Shown here: positions 60,811 through 64,000 of the stretch, one piece after another
Layout: each line of letters begins with the position of its first letter
Numbering within the stretch: position 1 is the first letter of the stretch
Origin: Rotaria macrura
Lineage: Eukaryota; Rotifera; Eurotatoria; Philodinida; Philodinidae
Length of the DNA: 64,000 nt
Direction: 5' to 3'
NCBI GenBank assembly: GCA_900239685.1
Contig: OENT01000961.1
Coordinates: 1 to 64,000, forward strand
Notes under the pieces: model-generated
Told to the model about the DNA's origin: nothing
Databases searched by the model: none
The model's input: only the letters and a program-made list of their open reading frames with translations
Program-made: the position numbers and the translations under genes

Positions 60811-63800
60811 CAGCGGGATGAGACAAATGGGACTTTTCGGGTTTCGTGACTATCGCGCAGGACTCTAGGTTTTTGTCCTTAATTTTTCGAGTTAAAAAAC
60901 TTCGTGTTTATATTTATGAAGAAAAAATAATCTGCAAGATTCTACATGTTCTTTCATGACGTCCATAATACCATTTTTAAATTCAAATGACAATGAAGCA
61001 CAAGATGACAAGACATGAATCAGCGTGTTTAGCATATTGGATTACTAAAGTTATATCAATTAGATTTGGCTAGAAAAATGTTAATTTGCTGATATACGCG
61101 ATTTCATAATCGAAGTTCTGATGTTTCTTTGACAGAAACTATTTTTATTTGTCATCAGTCTTATAATTCTGTTTTTTTTTCTTCGTATTTCTAATCAAAT
61201 ATCTATTACATAATGTAAAATGATGAAGATCCAATAAAAATGGATATAGATCTCTGGTTGTCAATCGATCATTTTGAAACCAGCGTTATTGCGAAGTTGA
61301 AGGTGTAGATCGTGAAGGTGTAAGTATGAGTGATTGTAGTTTCTGATGGGATACGATCCATAACAGTAACCACAATCACACTCTCTCGATGATTGAAGTT
61401 GTCCGAAATTCTTCACAAGCTTGTGTTTTTGTTGAATAGGATAATTATAGTTAAAATCGCATCGAAAATTTCGCTATGAATATTAAACTCTTGCATTGCG
61501 ACTATTTTAGCATTCTCTAAGAGCGCATTAAAAAGTTAATCTCTCCTGTGTTCAGCAGCTACATACATGCACTTACTTTTTTTTGATAGCACATGATCGA
61601 ATTAATATATGTATCACTTCATATAACAGTTTTGTTTCTCGACAAGGCCAAACGAAAAACAAATCTCGTTTCATCTGCGTGCAGTCAGTCTGAAGACTAC
61701 ATTCTAGCATTGCAATCCGTTCTCTGTTACATTTATCTAATCAAAGAGAAAGACTTCGTCTGCTCCATGTGCTATTTATGCAATTAACTAATGCATTAAA
61801 TTTTAAAAATAGTTCTGAAGTAATTCAGATACGAAAAATTTTTTATAATAAAATATAGGAAACAAAAACTTTTTTCTATCGAACATGGAAGTGAAAAATT
61901 AAGTTAGTTTTTGTTATTTGCTTATCAAAAGTCCACTATTTCATTGCATCATCAAAATTGATACCAAAGAAGTTTTTATTTTTAAAAAGTTGATATTATC
62001 ATCACTAGTGGGATGCATGCCATTGATTGTCAAAGTCAATTGTAAGAACAAATTGAATGGTTCATGACTATCCGATAGAAAGGATTATGAGTGCTCACAA
62101 TGTTCAAATCGATGAAAAAACGATACTCAAGAGATTTGTCACTGAATTTATTCATAGGCTTGCCTGAAATACATGGTGAATATGAAATATTTTTTAACTT
62201 GTGGAGTTGAAGTTCTCGTTGTCGCGATCCTTATTTTACCATTCGATACAACATGTTGAAATCTATCTTGACGATGAATGAGAACGGATTTGTTTGCTAG
62301 TTTCACCTAGGTATATTTGACTAAAGTATTTGAATTAAAGCGTGCAATAATTTACTTCATATTTCAAATTTTACACAATTGTCAACGGGTCAGTAAACAA
62401 GAAAATTGAAAAATAGAAAAACAGCAAATTACTCTGAGTCATCAAATAATATATCCAGTTGGAATGATGTTCCTCAATGTTTTTCTTGAAAATATGGCTT
62501 CTCCACGTTCTATCAACACTGATTTGAAATCAATCTATTGGGTGAAAATAGACTCCACATATATAGATTTTTTTGCCCCTGTAGAATGAAATTTAGACTA
62601 CTCTTTATCTCTCATCGGCTATCTTCTTCGTATAGTTTATCAGCTAATTACATGCATTTGATTTCATTTGCATTCTTTGTCTTGATTTGCATCTAACGAA
62701 AGACAAAGATTTAACCGCATAATGTTGCTTTCCAAAACAATACTGTACTCATTAGTTCTCTTTTTGTTCGAAAAGCTTATTCTAATGAAAAACACTTTTT
62801 CCTACTTTGAATATCACATGTGCATACATTTATTTCTGTTTCATCATGCACTCTTGAATCAGTAGCTATTTCGATGTTACAGCTTTTGTTCTCTCATTTC
62901 CCTATTGAATAATCAGAGGATTAGATATATATCATAATATCTCATGAGATATGATCGGATGAATGTATTTGAAAATGTTTAACTCATCATATGAAATAGA
63001 ACAAATTTCAAAAATCTTTTGTTCTATCAAACAGGATGCTTTTGAAAGTCAAATGTATAATTAATTATATAAAATATGATACTATTGACATCAATCTGAA
63101 ATTTATGGCAAGCATACGTTCTTTTTACCCAGAAGGTTGACGGAAAACGTTTCTTTATACAAACCGATTATCTATTTTTCTTTAATTCGGAATCGTTTTT
63201 TATACTAATTTTATAATAACGAAATTCTGATAAAGAGATATTTATGATGACAGTAAATGATATACGTCTTTTACATGTATTTTTCTTTTGCTCTTCTCTT
63301 TGTGAATGTTGCTATTCGAATCTTTCAACAAAATCGATAAGAACGTCTTGTATGTTGAAATAACAGTTGTATTTTTTCTACAAAAGAGTATTTTTAGAAT
63401 TGGCTTTTTATATCCAGGGATGGACGAGATGAAATAAGTCAAACATATTTTGATAAACGTCACATAGGGCATTCATCAAAATATTTACATTCTATTTCGT
63501 CTCATGAAATTTGGGACTTGCCTCCTACGCAAGGTTCTCACATGGATTAATGACATTTGCTTGCTATAGATATAATGACAGATACAACGTCGTATATTCA
63601 TATCAAAATAGTCTTAACTCTGCTAAAACAGGTAAATTACAGTATTATTTCCTTATTGTGTCTCATATACTCGACGTAGGTCGCTTGAGAATCAATATAA
63701 AGAAAATCAGAGAATGTCAGCATTACAGTATCAATAGCTATCACAAGCCGCGATAATAACTCAAAATCTATGTAACCCAGACAGATCATCGATATTTGGA

Positions 63801-64000
63801 ACGACCAAGTCACTACATCGTGACTAGAGCCAAAAAGTTAAAATTTATCAGAACTTGACGAGGAACCGAAATCAAAAGACTTATTCCAGTACATCTCTTC
63901 GAAAGATGTAAACTAGTTTCATTATTTTAATTTTCATCTAGAATAATTATTTCAATGGAAGTTAAAACTGGTTCTGAGAAGAATGAATGGCATAGTTCTC

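Larger units (their letters stand above)
56534..64000. other. Terminal intergenic stretch with short repeats, no supported gene
   Basis: About 7.5 kb without a recognisable gene. It contains a 13-base C tract next to a CA run (57297-57326), paired 21-base repeats at 58955 and 60790, an interrupted hairpin at 59188-59233, and C-rich patches near 59737-59755 and 59900. The short frames, including the overlapping pair at 60499-60849, are not convincing. Confidence 0.5.

Overview
The window reads as nuclear DNA of a small invertebrate, most likely a bdelloid rotifer. It is strongly AT-rich, genes are sparse, and many introns are about 50-75 bases. One gene carries a beta-rich 'PPC-like' domain that is familiar from bdelloid secreted proteins. 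One intact, intronless, bacterial-type amidohydrolase also fits the heavy horizontal acquisition known in that group. No tRNA, rRNA, CRISPR array or bacterial-style operon was recognised.

Layout. Positions 3.6-11.4 kb hold a tandem, same-strand array of three related P-loop GTPases. The first has a separate N-terminal exon with a C-x12-C-x2-C-x6-H motif. The third has a spliced C-terminal tail of three short exons. A 346-base foldback element follows at 12.7-13.0 kb. A choline-transporter-like (SLC44/CTL) membrane protein lies at 16.5-18.2 kb. From 29.7 down to 20.5 kb, on the minus strand, a gene of at least ten exons encodes a secreted astacin metalloprotease (HELLH zinc site, SIMHYGS Met-turn). 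It is followed by a Thr/Pro linker, the PPC-like domain, a 24-base microexon and a C-terminal domain. A decayed hAT-type DNA transposon lies at 31.65-33.58 kb. It has matching CAGGCCCCGC ends, a near-perfect 8-base target duplication, internal AGGGTA-rich arrays and a transposase remnant. The M20D amidohydrolase is at 39.1-40.3 kb. Two minus-strand type II membrane glycosyltransferases follow: a GT-B/fucosyltransferase-like protein (44.7-46.3 kb) and a Fringe-like GT31 enzyme (55.6-56.5 kb). The rest is low-complexity AT-rich DNA with scattered short repeats.

The genes do not form one pathway. The three GTPases form a local paralogue family. The two glycosyltransferases could both act in the Golgi, and the astacin would be secreted. 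Seven of the eight main genes have an AG splice-acceptor-like site 0-17 bases before the start codon, which fits the spliced-leader trans-splicing known in bdelloids. Exon structures were joined by eye from reading phase and GT/AG sites and need transcript support.
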